Shown here: piece after piece, positions 50,533-62,266 of the stretch
How positions within the stretch are numbered: the stretch's first letter is position 1
Layout: each line of letters starts with the position of its first letter
NCBI GenBank assembly: GCA_914767715.1
Contig: OU612075.1
Span: forward strand, 13,764,001 to 13,828,000
Reading direction: 5' to 3'
DNA length: 64,000 nt
Origin: Membranipora membranacea
Taxonomy: Eukaryota > Bryozoa > Gymnolaemata > Cheilostomatida > Membraniporidae
Made by a program: the position numbers and the translations under genes
Notes under the pieces: model-generated
Database searches by the model: none
What the model was told of the DNA's origin: nothing
The model's input: only the letters and a program-made list of their open reading frames with translations

Positions 50533-53528
50533 GATTTGCTGTTATAAATCTTCTAAAAAGTAAATGGTCAAGTGTTAGATTCTATATTCTACACTCTTTC
50601 CTGATGTGCACGATGCTGCTTTGGGTTTAGCTACGAAAATATGTTTGATGTTGTTATGCTCTATAGATTTACCTGCTGTAGGTCTATGCTCAGGTCGTTT
50701 CACCAATCTCACACTCCAAACTGTGTTACTAAATCTAATAAATTCACTGACTCTTTGTCGATCACGCCTTTCTACCTACTGAACTTTCCCTTCAATCCTC
50801 ACTCTCTGTATATTGGGATGGTTATATTAAAATAAAATGAGGATACTAATCGTAATTAATGATATTCTCTTACCATTTCATAAGAGTGATAAATTAATCT
50901 AATTAATCCTCACGGCTAACCCGATATGTTATCCAAGGGTTATAGATTTTGACACCTGCTTCTCATTGGTGTATTTCGATTTCCAATGAGTCAGGGAGGT
51001 TGACGAAATATTGTTTGTATTGCGTTATTATGTAGGATTGACAGTAAAAAAAACCACTAATTATTATTTCACATCCCACGAATCATCATAGCTTCATAGC
51101 CTCTCCCATTTGTTAACCATAAATCATGCACCTTGATACCAACCACCAGACATTATGAAATTTATTGAGGTATTTTGTTTTGATGATATTCGTCACACTT
51201 CCTGCTATCTTTCTCACTCACTAAACAAGAACAGTTACCTGGTAGCCAACAAGCAAGTTGAAAACAATTAAACAAACAATTAAGGTCACTCCTAACTGTG
51301 CAACAACTATAACTCAAAACTAGTCTACAAATGGCTGGAATATGATGCGACGTTAACAATTAAAACTGGAACAAAGTTTTAATGCTTCCTCTACTGGACG
51401 ACAATTATTTTGAGCGATCAAAGGGGACTTGGCGAATACCATGCACGCTTTGCCTGCTTGATAAAAGAAATTTTCTGGCTTGCAAACTCAGCAGGACAGT
51501 CAGAATTGATGGTCGACATTATGGAGAAAGTGTGGATTAAACTATAATTATGTCCTTGTTTACATCATTGCATTTGACTGGTTAGTCAGTCGGCTTAGGA
51601 GAGAAACAGAGTGGTGCAATGTTACCAAGTGTCAGTCTGTACAGAACTTTATATGCGTCATTTTTTATGTTTCAATCATTTTTATGACAGATTAGATCTG
51701 ACAGCATCAAAGTATAAGATTAATATAATCCTATGTCTGATATGTATGTAAGAGTAGATTATAATGTAACACTCTTCATTCAAGACATTCAGTCATTTTA
51801 GAAGAACATAAATCTACAACCAAATGTAGTTACCAAAATTTAACCAACCGACTATGGATAATCTCTTAATTATTTTAGTTTATATGGCGATAGATCATGT
51901 GCATACCAATAACAAGTTTGTTCCCTCTGGTGTCCGAGCAGTGTTTGAAGTGGGGATTAGTTGCTGGCAGTATTGAACAATCCCCCAAGATCAAAACCTC
52001 CCCCTACCCACCGCTGGAGGTGAAAAGTGATTTGCGTCGCGGAAATAATTGGATCATTAAAAAAATTGTAGTGGCAAACTTCATACACTGTGTTGAAGTG
52101 ATACAACAAAGTCAAGCATCGAGTCCCTGGGCGGTAATCATAGAGTTATTATAATAACTCTATGGCGGTAATACACATCTTTTTACATAGCCCTCATCCA
52201 CTACAGAGGAAACAGACATGTTCTACTGTAGTTCCGGTAGTTGGTAGTGGCACTCACCTTGTCATACTGTTACTGCCTGCTACATACATATATACATACA
52301 TCAGATTATGTTATTTTATGGCCTTTTCATAGTTGACTATTACCAGGTTAGCCTCCCAGCTCACAACTTATTGATGTCCGCCTATATCTGTCAACTATGT
52401 ATAATTTATAAAACTTCTGTCTGTTCTGTCAGTTTTTGCATTGCACTTTTATTTTGAAAGATCATGAGCTAGTCAATAATCGCTTACTTGAAATATGCGC
52501 CCCTCTCACATAATTCAAACCACAAATCCAACAGTGTCACAACTCCAGAGCAAGGCTCTGTATTATAAACGTAGGCTGTGTATGAGTATGACATGGCCGC
52601 CAATCAACTTTTCAAGAATTGGTATAGGAATAAATACAACACGATAAGTGTAATTTTTATCAATCCTATATATTCATCATCAATAACCTTTCTCCAAGTT
52701 CATTGCTACAACGTTACCATGTTGTCCATGCATAACACACTTAGCGCATGTGCAACCAATCAATTCAGGTTGCTTATCCTTGTACCGATAGCGATAGGAT
52801 TAATGTGCTTGAGTTCCCAAACTGAGAATTAACTCCATCCATACTGAGAAAAAGTCAGCTTCTATAGGCATCATTTGAATACGTCGATTGGGCCACTTTG
52901 TGGCACAGTCGCTAGGGTGCAGAGAGACTCGCGCCACAGAGTAACCGCGTGACAAGGCTAGCCACAGTGTCCATCGAAAGCTTTAAGAGTCCTGAGACTC
53001 TCAAGCAGCGACCAATCAAACACAGGGAAGGGGCAGCTGTATTTAAGACCAGCAGTGTTCCCTTGTCCAGGTGGTGTTACAATAAGTTAGATAATTACAT
53101 ATTCAACTCAAATATCCACTTTGCTCCCTAATCTGCCTGGTGTATTAGTGACTGCAGCTTGTGTTTACATTGCAGCAGGTTAAGAGTTCCCTGCATCAAT
53201 ATTCAGCCATTACCTGATGATATAATAATAATAACACCTGTATATTGTATGGACAGAAGGCGCTAGCCATTATCAAAAGGCTACCATCACATTTTTCTGG
53301 TAGATGAGGAATTCTGAAAATTTAATTTGTTATTAACCACAACATGTTTAGCACAGCTCTGTATACCTGCTGATGTTAAGCAGAGGAGGCGGATATTGGA
53401 GGTCAGCCATTACACCCTGTCTTGCCGCAAGGTATGTATACTCGTGGAAATGATCTACAGTCTCAGTCACTCTCTAATTACATTACAGTCCCTGAGCACT
53501 CTCTAATCTAAGATTACTTCTCTAAAAT
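50533..53528. other. intergenic region between two divergently transcribed genes
   Basis: It separates the start codons of the Asn/Gly-repeat gene (-) and the acidic membrane protein gene (+), so it should hold both promoters. No other gene is recognised. It contains the 26-bp palindrome at 52139-52164. Confidence 0.4.
52139..52164. repeat. 26-bp perfect palindrome flanked by a 9-bp direct repeat
   Basis: The sequence CATAGAGTTATTA and its exact reverse complement abut with no loop. The direct repeat GGCGGTAAT lies on each side, at about 52130-52138 and 52164-52172, overlapping the palindrome edge by one base on the right. It could be a transposon footprint or a cruciform-prone site. Confidence 0.8.
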
Positions 53529-56500
53529 ATGACACTAAGTTTGGGGCAGCTACTAATATTACTAACCGGCTTGGCTCAAGGTAAGATGGTTATGTCATGG
53601 TATAAAACTTCCTATTGAGCATCCTTTACATTTTACGTTTACTTGATGGTGAGTGAATTTCACAGAATTATGTTTTATGAATTCTATTCAAACAGTCATT
53701 TAGAAAAGAACAGATTGGCCATCAAATTTGTTCACTTTGCCCTAATTTGTGATCGCTGCGTTCTTAATCCCTCTTTGGATTTATTGTAGTTCAATATTGT
53801 TTCTTTTTCAGTGACGAGTTTTGATCCTTTTGGGGTTGATCCTGGGGACGAATTCCAATTCCCAGATATAGACATAGCTGGACCAGAAGTTGCTGGACCA
53901 GGTACAGTCTTCATCAGATCAACAATATAACATTGAATCGTATAATATTCATTCATTAAAACTCCAAAACATTCCAAACTTTAGTTTTGTATGCACTCGC
54001 ATAAGATATCTATATAAATCAAACAGCGATTGTTGGTGTAGCCTAATGGACTAGTTAGTGAGTGTTTAAAGTGGAAAAGCTCCAGCTACCTTCACCGGAA
54101 TCAGACTTTATTATTAAGTCTAAGGTATCAACTAATTATATTTGAAGAAGAAAAGGAAAAGACTAGTCTTATGTCTAGTTGTCTAGTTATAACTGCTGTA
54201 TTTAATTGAATCAACCAACCCCAAACTTGAAGGTAGTGGTGTTATGCCACCATCGCTCCCATCGATGTTACCACTTGAATGAATGGGAGGTTGTGTTTCC
54301 CTCGCCCGGCCTTGTGATGACATCACATATGATGTAATGATGACGTGATAATTATGATATGATGAAGATTTTAATGATGATGAATTTTGGAACTACTATG
54401 ACTATGACGGAGAAAGGTGGCCTAGGTGGGGGAAATTGAGTTATGACTATGTATAGTATAGAGCTGGTCAATGAAAGAAAATATGAGTAATAATATAAAG
54501 GTGCTATAATAAAAAGGTGCTTTAATATAAAGGTACTACGGATTTTCGACTTACTGTAGCCTGGTACTAGGCATTGTAATTAATGTTTCTCTGTAGTCTA
54601 AATCTGAACCTATTTTGTGAGAGCATCCTTGGGATCAATTTCTCAACTGCTGAAATATGACTATCGAAGATACAAGACCAGTAGCTGGTAACAGTAAGGA
54701 TTTTTAAAGATTTTTTCTTTTTTATCGTTTCTTTTCCAGAAACTACAACTGTTGCGGCTTCACAACCTACCCAGCAAGCAACAGAAGCTCCTGATCCACA
54801 ACCTACCCAGCCTCCTGGTGGTGGCGACGACGGTGACAACGCTAACGGCGGCGACGTAACTGACGGTTTTGACAACACTGAGGACGGTGACAACGCTGAC
54901 GGTGGTGACGGCGTTGACGGTGGTGACGGCGGTGAAGGTGGTGACGGTGGTGACACTGAAGATAACAAAGAAGAAGGAGCAGACGATAACAAAGAGGGGG
55001 AAAACGGAGAAACTGATAACACGATAGATAGAGACGGAAACAACGACATGGCTGACACTGGTGTTACTCAAAAAACAATTGACACGTCCCCGGCTTGTGT
55101 GGCGAGCTATTATGTGGCAGCTGCTGTGGGGATTCTATGTGTGCTATTAATCATCGCTGTATGCATTTGTATGTGCAGGCACAGGAGGTAAGTAGCAAAG
55201 TCTACAGTTTGATCCTTTGACATTTTGTTGAGCTTTTTCAGGTCCAGATAATTAGCTCAGGCCTAGAAAACCAGAATACGAAGGGAAAACTGTTTTCATT
55301 CAATTCTATTTTTGGGACTGTCCCAAGTTGTACCCATCTGAAGTTACCTTCCTTAGGGTTTCACAACCCCTCTACTAAAATTGATCAAAACTGGGGAACA
55401 ACCTTCAGTGTAAGGCCTGTGTGGTACCGTGATGTTGTAGAACGTGTTTTTTCCTTGAATGCTAGGATACCTTAGCTGATGTAAGTGCCATGTTTTGTTG
55501 AGAAAAATTGCATTGAACTATTTCATTGGTATTATTATGTTCCCTAAATGTGAATTGTTTTTCAGGCGATCAGTGAGACGCCGAGTATATATTGGAACAG
55601 GAGCAGATGTACACAATGCTATCAAGAGCCGTAAAGGTAATAGCCAGTATTGCTTTCTTATGTGATGTTGAATAGAGTGATAATACATGTCCTAGTATGA
55701 CACCTCACAAGTCAGTAAGGGTCTTTGCCCTACTCTTGACCGTATAGTCACAGAGCAAGGATATATATTCTTACTCTGTGTATAGTGTTTGCTTTTTCAG
55801 GCTGTTATCGAGATAATTTTGAAGGTCGTTGGCAGGTCAAAGCGTTAGGCGGATGTTTTCAACTTTTGATTTCTAATAATTAATACGATGAACTGTTTGG
55901 CAACAATGCTTTGCTTTGTCACTGATTTGCATCCAGGTCAATGATCAGGCGGTAGTACCGAAGCTATTTCTATGCGTACAAAATGAAAGACAACATTTAT
56001 GATATCTTACAGCTCGAGGTAAAGAAACTGCTGTCAAGAAGTGGAGATGTGTACCGATAGGATTCGGTATGAGCTGTTGTACACGACGCTCAGTTATAAC
56101 AATTTCTAGGTCATCGATTGACAAGCTGAACGATATAGAATTGGAAGATGTGAACCAAGTTCCACCAAGGTGAGCACTTACAATCAACCATAATAAATAT
56201 AAATGTTCTATACTCTGATCCATTTCTGAAATTTAGAGATTGAAACATCCAATCTACTAATTCTAACATAGAAGTGCCATTAGACTCATACTCAGCCTAG
56301 TATTCCCCACCCTACCGTGTCAGTTACTGATGGGGCGATCAGACGGGCTTATATTTCCGGCCGTCTGCGAGAATACAGATATTGTTAGGGATAACCTCAA
56401 TACATAGGCCGCAACATCTGACTGGCAAAGAATGTGTTTATTCCAATAACGGATGTCAGGAATTTTACACCACCCCCATTACAACAAATTGCCTACCAGC

Positions 56501-57870
56501 TTATATCTAATGGAAATTCTTGGGTTATGTGATATATTTATGGATTTTCATGTTGAAAATAAAGTACATGTAAAACAGTTCTTGTCCTGGAGAAAGTGAA
56601 GCACGCAGTGCAGCTATTTTGTTGGCAGCCTTTGATACTAACCCTGGATGTATTGCTCATATGTTACACTCTATACCCAAGGTTCTCTCAAATTGGTAAT
56701 CACTACTTCTTCATCTAATTTTCATAATCATCGATCAACATGTGCAGAAAACTCCTGTCATCAAAAACAAATATAGTTGATTTTAAAGTACCCTGTCTTT
56801 CTAAGCTTTATTGTGGTTTGTGGGGGGAGGGGAACCCCGACCAAGCTAGTCAATACAGGCTAATTCTATAGATAGACTCTATGTAAACAGATTTTCAGAT
56901 CAGATTGATGAGTAACCTACTTTAAGCCCCTTATACTATCTGTAAAGTCAATATCAAAGTCAAGTTAATATCAAAATTAAAGGCAGGCAGCTTTGAGGAA
57001 ATACTGTTCCGACGGGTTTTGATGAGATCCTAAAGCTGCAGCGTGATTGCATAGCTTACTGCAGAAAATATTACTAATCATACCTGACCTCAATACGATC
57101 AGAGAGGAATAACTAAACTTGTTTGATGAAATAGAAACCAAACCAAGCCAATATATGTACTTACTCTGCAATACTGCAATACTGCAATAGTCCCAATGTC
57201 ACAAAAATATAACTTGTTTTTGTGGGTATCAATACTGTTGACCAAAAACATGAATATCAGGTTTGTTTGTAAATGCATTGTTTTAACTTTCCCACCGAAC
57301 ATCTAATCTAAATATTCTTTGAGAATATAAGCTTGTCACATGTGGTGATAACCTGTTTTCCTAATAATGTAGTGTAGTACAGACTTAACCATCATGTTTT
57401 CAGCTGCATTCATATTGGTGGAAAATATACACCGTTGGGAGGGTAGTAAAAAGAATTAAAATTCGCACTCGTAACCTGGATCAAAATCGCCAAAATCTAT
57501 AAGTTTCACAAAACTTGGTTTTCAGAAGATTTCAATGTATTTTTAACGGTTTTGTCAATTCACATATATTTAATCAACCATGAATAAAATGGCAAAACTG
57601 GTTGCAATAAATCTGTTCATATATAAGACCAGAGTATATTATCATTCTATACACATGACACTGTTATATTGTAGACCTCAGTATAGACTTGGTGATGTTG
57701 TTAATGATGAGCTGTATGTTATCACTTATGATGATGATGATATCAGATATGTACAGCCTTATAAGCTCTGGATTCTCATACACGGAGAAGAACCATTCGA
57801 GTGGGTAAAATATGGTCATGAGATAGACGATACAGATCGTCAACTAGTCAGAATACCTATCTCTGTCTGA
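53529..57870 (+). CDS. single-pass membrane protein with Asp/Gly-rich acidic ectodomain (337 aa)
   Basis: Six exons: 53529-53580, 53812-53901, 54740-55187, 55566-55636, 56013-56169 and 57675-57870. Together they make 1,014 bases in a single frame. Residues 1-17 (MTLSLGQLLILLTGLAQ) are a signal peptide. The short ectodomain has a Thr/Gln/Pro-rich stretch (48-74), then an acidic region (75-150) built of GGDGxDGGDG-like runs. Residues 171-193 (YYVAAAVGILCVLLIIAVCI...) form a transmembrane helix, followed by a basic stop-transfer stretch (RHRRRSVRRR). The 144-residue cytoplasmic tail has a Cys pair (MSCCTRR), DDDD and Tyr-containing motifs near the C-terminus, but no domain I recognise. The acidic region could bind Ca2+ loosely. 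It faces the Asn/Gly-repeat gene head to head. Function unknown. Confidence 0.85.
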
Positions 57871-57952
57871 TTATCTCCCCATGATTATAGAAAAAGTGTG
57901 GTTTTCTCTTAATTTGCTATGAACTACTACCCTTGTCCCACGGCTACTTCAT

Positions 57953-57958
57953 AATAAA
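57953..57958 (+). terminator. polyadenylation signal AATAAA of the acidic membrane protein gene
   Basis: AATAAA lies about 83 bases after the stop codon at 57870. This spacing is normal for an animal 3' UTR. Confidence 0.6.
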
Positions 57959-58573
57959 AAGAAACCGCTTGACAAGGCTAATGAACTACTACAACAACCT
58001 CAGCGTGTAACAAATACATCATTAAGAAAAAGGTTCCATCAACATCCTGTTGACTGAGATGTGTAATCTAGTTTTGCTATGCTAACATGTTTTCTGATGA
58101 AATATATTTCTACTTTATATTATATATCAGCTATTACAACCCAATCTGAACCATAGTGTTATTTCAGCATGCATCACAAAAAAGTACCATACTATATATT
58201 ATATATAAATTAATTTATGCGCATCCTATTTTGGCAAAATATCATCATTTACATGAAAAACTAACCTCATATATTATAATTGCTATTATATCATATACTA
58301 TTATTATATGTAGTACTATCATCTTTAATATTATATAATAAATAATGTAATTAACAAAATCAAAAGCTCTACAATTCATGTTTGGTGGAATTGATGCTCT
58401 GGGGAGGATTGTCAACCAATCATCAATATTCACACCATATGCTACACTTCGTTACTGAGGATCATGTCTTACATTTGAAGACAGTTCTTCCTTTTCTATA
58501 AATCAGGTTGTGACAGAGGTGTGCCATGGGTGCTAATAGAATCTCGCGCCTATGACCCGATAAAATGGTGGTG

Positions 58574-58653
58574 GTGGTGGCGGAAGGATTTTGGAAATGT
58601 TGGGTGTCGCGGCGCCTCGATACCAAACATTTGCAATATCCCTTTGCCACCAC
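58574..58653. repeat. imperfect 80-bp palindrome centred on GGCGCC
   Basis: The left arm (GTGGTGGCGGAAGGATTTTG...) and the complement of the right arm (GTGGTGGCAAAGGGATATTG...) match at most positions around the centre at 58611-58616. It lies in the convergent 3' space between the membrane protein and globin genes. It is probably a small fold-back element. Confidence 0.75.
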
Positions 58654-58897
58654 AGAGGGAACAAACTTGTTCTAGGTTCTACCTCCATAACAAGCAACCC
58701 AAAACTACCCGCACACTCAGAGCCTACCACTTCCTGTATATTCAAGAAATTCTGAATCATGGTCTGAGTTTTAACCCACACGTCATATAATCACCCACTT
58801 CCTATAGTTTTGGCTAATTTGGGACATGTTTGGTGTGCAAAGATAGTCGGTTAGAAGATGAGCGATGTGATGTGTTGCAAGTGAAGAAGAAAATCTG

Positions 58898-61795
58898 CTA
58901 ATCGACTTGCAGTTTACATTCCATGTGGTCATTTATTTTTGGCAGCTGCTCTCTTCTCTTATGCTGTTCCTTCATTAAAGCGCCCTTCATATGGGATGAC
59001 AGTATTGCAAATAGATGATTATAGGCTGCCTCCATCTCCGGGCTCCATGTAACACCAACTGTCTCTGATATAGCACACACTATATGTGGGCACATCGCCT
59101 GGAATGTTGAAATTTTTGTTTTTGCAAAAGGTCAATATAAAGATTACAAAGGCTATGTAAACTTCAACAGCACTTGCAGACAAACCATGATAGCTTTGAT
59201 GTCTGGATTGTCAAAGCAAACGCTCGAAGACCGAAACAGCAACAAAATTCAAGACGAGACCGAGACATAAATTGCTGCCGATAAAATTGAAACCTGCCAT
59301 TTTTTTGTGTTTTTAGGTTTTTTGATCTAGAATAAACCCAAAAACCGTGGCAAAAACAGTGACAAAAACAGTGTTTATAATGAAAAAAGTCTTCATATGT
59401 ATCACGAGTGTGTGTCTCGGCGAGACGAGACAGTGTCTCGTGGAGACAAGTCTCGCGAGACCAAGACCGGGACCGAGACTTTGCCATCACTAGTGTTGGA
59501 TTGCTTCATGTCTCACAGCAAAACTTGGGCCATATTGAGATTCATCCCCCACTCCCTATCCGTAGCTTTATCCCCCGATTGTATGTACTCACATCGATGA
59601 GTGGAGCCTTAGCGTTGTATTTGCCATGTCGTGTACCTAAGTCCCTTACAATGGCAACCATTTTCTCTTCATTATCAAGTCGATGAATCATCTTGGCTAC
59701 TGTACTCATAACGCGGAGCCCGTGATTTCTCAGTACTCTGTTATACTCTTTGTCCATTACATCAATCGATTTGAAGATTACAAAATCACCTTTCGCTTCT
59801 GGACTCTTCTCAAACAATCTATTAAAATATTACATTGCATCAAAAGCTGATCAAAGAAATATGATTGAGCTTTTTTTGCATTGTTGTGATCAACATGAGA
59901 GCCATCGGAATACATCTAGCTTTACCAAGTGTGTTGGTTGTCTTTACTTCCCAGTAAATAAAATAAAATAGTTAGTAATCATAAAAACGCAGCAGAAAAC
60001 AAAGAACACTAGCCTATTGAAACATCAAACTAAGATCAGGTTGATTTTAATTTAACATACTTCAAAAAAGTGACAGCGCCGACACTCTCTGCCTGTGTCT
60101 CTACCTGACTCCATGAGGATATCAACAGCTCTTTCTCCTCATCACTCAATCCAGGGACAGGTGTCAGGTCTACCACATGAAGAGAAAGGGTTACCACTTA
60201 ATGTGGAAATACATTTGACATTATTATAATAATAATAGTTGTTATAATTTGAATAACACTGAATATTCTAAAATCTAGGTCAAGTACTCATATACGGAGC
60301 ACATTCAGTTTGTTGGTCAGAAAGGAAGATATCCTTTCTTTTTCTCTCAATGAGCAGCACTATGGCCCTTTAGTTCCTGGAGGCCTTGTAGTTCATTAGG
60401 ATACTCCATTGATTAGTTTGAGCCCCCCAGAATCTGGCCGCTTTCGTGGTATGATGTGACTGACGTCCGAGAAACAACTTTACAAAACTCAGGCAAGCTA
60501 CAAGTGTCAAGTCCCTGATGAAAGTACCCAACTGTTATATATATCGATGGGGTACTCACATCTTGAGATAATATGTATGTATATATATATATATTATTGT
60601 ACCACCTTCCCTGCTCTGCTACCATATTTTACCAGTTTGTAGACATATTTTGAAGGAGTTGTCCAGACACTGATAAATAGAAGATGACTCCAGTGGCTGA
60701 TGGGAAAAGGGTAAATCAGACACCTATGGTAGGGTGGTGTCAGAATTTTTCTCTCATTTTGAGTGGCTTTGAATAGATCATTTAATTACAATTTCTTTTA
60801 TGTTATCATAGAATCAGATCTCACCTTTCGATCTGGTAGCCAGCGAGAACAGAGTAGAGAAAAACGCAACATAGATCTGATATTTAGATTTTAATAAAGT
60901 TATCAAAAAAATAAATGGCAACAGAAACAACCACCTTTGAATTTGAAAATGACATCCGAAAAATTTGTTTCAATTGCAATGGAGCGTTTACGAATCCAGT
61001 ACCCAAAGAGTTTTGCAATTTTTGTGAATATGAACTGCCTGTTCATTAATGCTATAAAATATGCTAAAAACTGCAGCCTTTCACAAGAGATGGGAATGCC
61101 TTGATCACCAATGATTTTAGCAGGAAATTTTCATATCAAGAATTGCAGGCCTATTACAGCAAGTTGATTGATTTTGATATGACAGCCTTTGAGGTAGAGA
61201 AAGCTTATTATATTATCAAACCATAATTTGTGATATTTGATATTAGAATCTCCATGACAGTGATACACACTTAATAATCAATCATCATCAGGCTCGTAAC
61301 AATCATGAAAACTTTTTAGAGCTAAATACTTTCACCGCCTATTAATCAATTTCATTTGAATTGAGTCACTTGGAGATATGAGAGTTACTACTGAGAGTTA
61401 TAAAGGTAGTGATGTCATGCTCATTATTATTAGATGAATTTTTAGCTATGAAACGGAAGCATGGGAGCTAGAAGTGTATACAGTTCATCAAGTTTTAGAA
61501 CAGCATAAATCATAAGCAATTGTATGACCACTGTTCTCAGGCAGGCAGCAACGGATAGGAAATAAGCTGCATGGAAAAGTGCAAATTATATGTATATGTA
61601 AATTAAGTACCCCAATTGCAACATAAATAAATAACAATTGAACTAACCTAGCTGACTCTGTTCCTCTCGCTGGGATGAGATTAGTCTTGAGCTGCTTCCA
61701 GAGTCGATTGCTGACCCAGCAGTGATGCCAGTTCCGGTGCTCCGTACATGTTGGCTGTCATCTTGGTCGGAGATCTTGCTTGGACAAGATCCCAT
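58898..61795 (-). CDS. globin-X-like globin with N-terminal acylation motif (227 aa)
   Basis: Four exons on the complement: 61648-61795, 60061-60169, 59593-59818 and 58898-59098 (684 bases, in frame). The globin fold starts about residue 52 (LTPVPGLSDEEKELLISSWSQV, A helix). Distal His E7 is His 118 (LRNHGLRVM) and proximal His F8 is His 150 (LGTRHGKY), 32 residues apart as in neuroglobin. The CD-region Phe is 98 or 101. Introns after residue 85 (phase 2) and after residue 161 (phase 0) match the ancestral globin positions B12.2 and G7.0. The N-terminal extension begins MGSCPSK; Gly 2 and Cys 4 fit dual N-myristoylation and palmitoylation, known for globin X. A C-terminal extension of about 35 residues is charged. 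A membrane-tethered haem protein in redox, nitrite or oxygen chemistry is inferred. Confidence 0.93.
60570..60596. repeat. (TA)n / TATG microsatellite
   Basis: TATGTATGTATATATATATATAT in the first-to-second coding exon intron of the globin gene. Confidence 0.7.
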
Positions 61796-62244
61796 TATCT
61801 CCTGATTTTCACTAAAACAGCTCTTTATGAAATAAATGAATGGAACGAAATGAATTCTTGGAGAGAGTCTTAATCTTAATCATTACTTGGTAAATAATTA
61901 AAGCTCAAGAAATAGTCAGGCGCTGCCCGCTATAGCAATTAATATTTCTTCCGTTTCTCAGAGAGCAACATGATCACTTTCAGAGTTAGTGTCCAGAAAC
62001 AATTACCTGTTTATCTTACAGAAACAATTAACTACCAACACTTCAAAACGAACTATAGTTTCCACATACTATCTCCTTATATACATTTTTATTGCAACAA
62101 TCATCATCCGAAGATGTTCTCCCTGATGTGCAAAGAAACCAAAACAAAAAACAATTGAATCAAGGGTATAAAACTCAATTCAATGAAAATAAATGTTTTG
62201 ACAATGCAAATTTAAATGTATGTAGAGTTGTTGATGAACGAAGA

Positions 62245-62266
62245 TGTATGTATGTATGTATGTTTT
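62245..62266. repeat. (TATG)n microsatellite at the 3' end of the LINE relic
   Basis: Five to six ATGT units. On the minus strand this follows the LINE coding remnant and may be its short-repeat 3' tail. Confidence 0.6.

Noticed and set aside
54567-55071. Ser/Pro- and Val-rich minus-strand frames
   Set aside because: Antisense to the Asp/Gly-rich exon of the membrane protein, which has signal peptide, transmembrane helix and matching splice phases.
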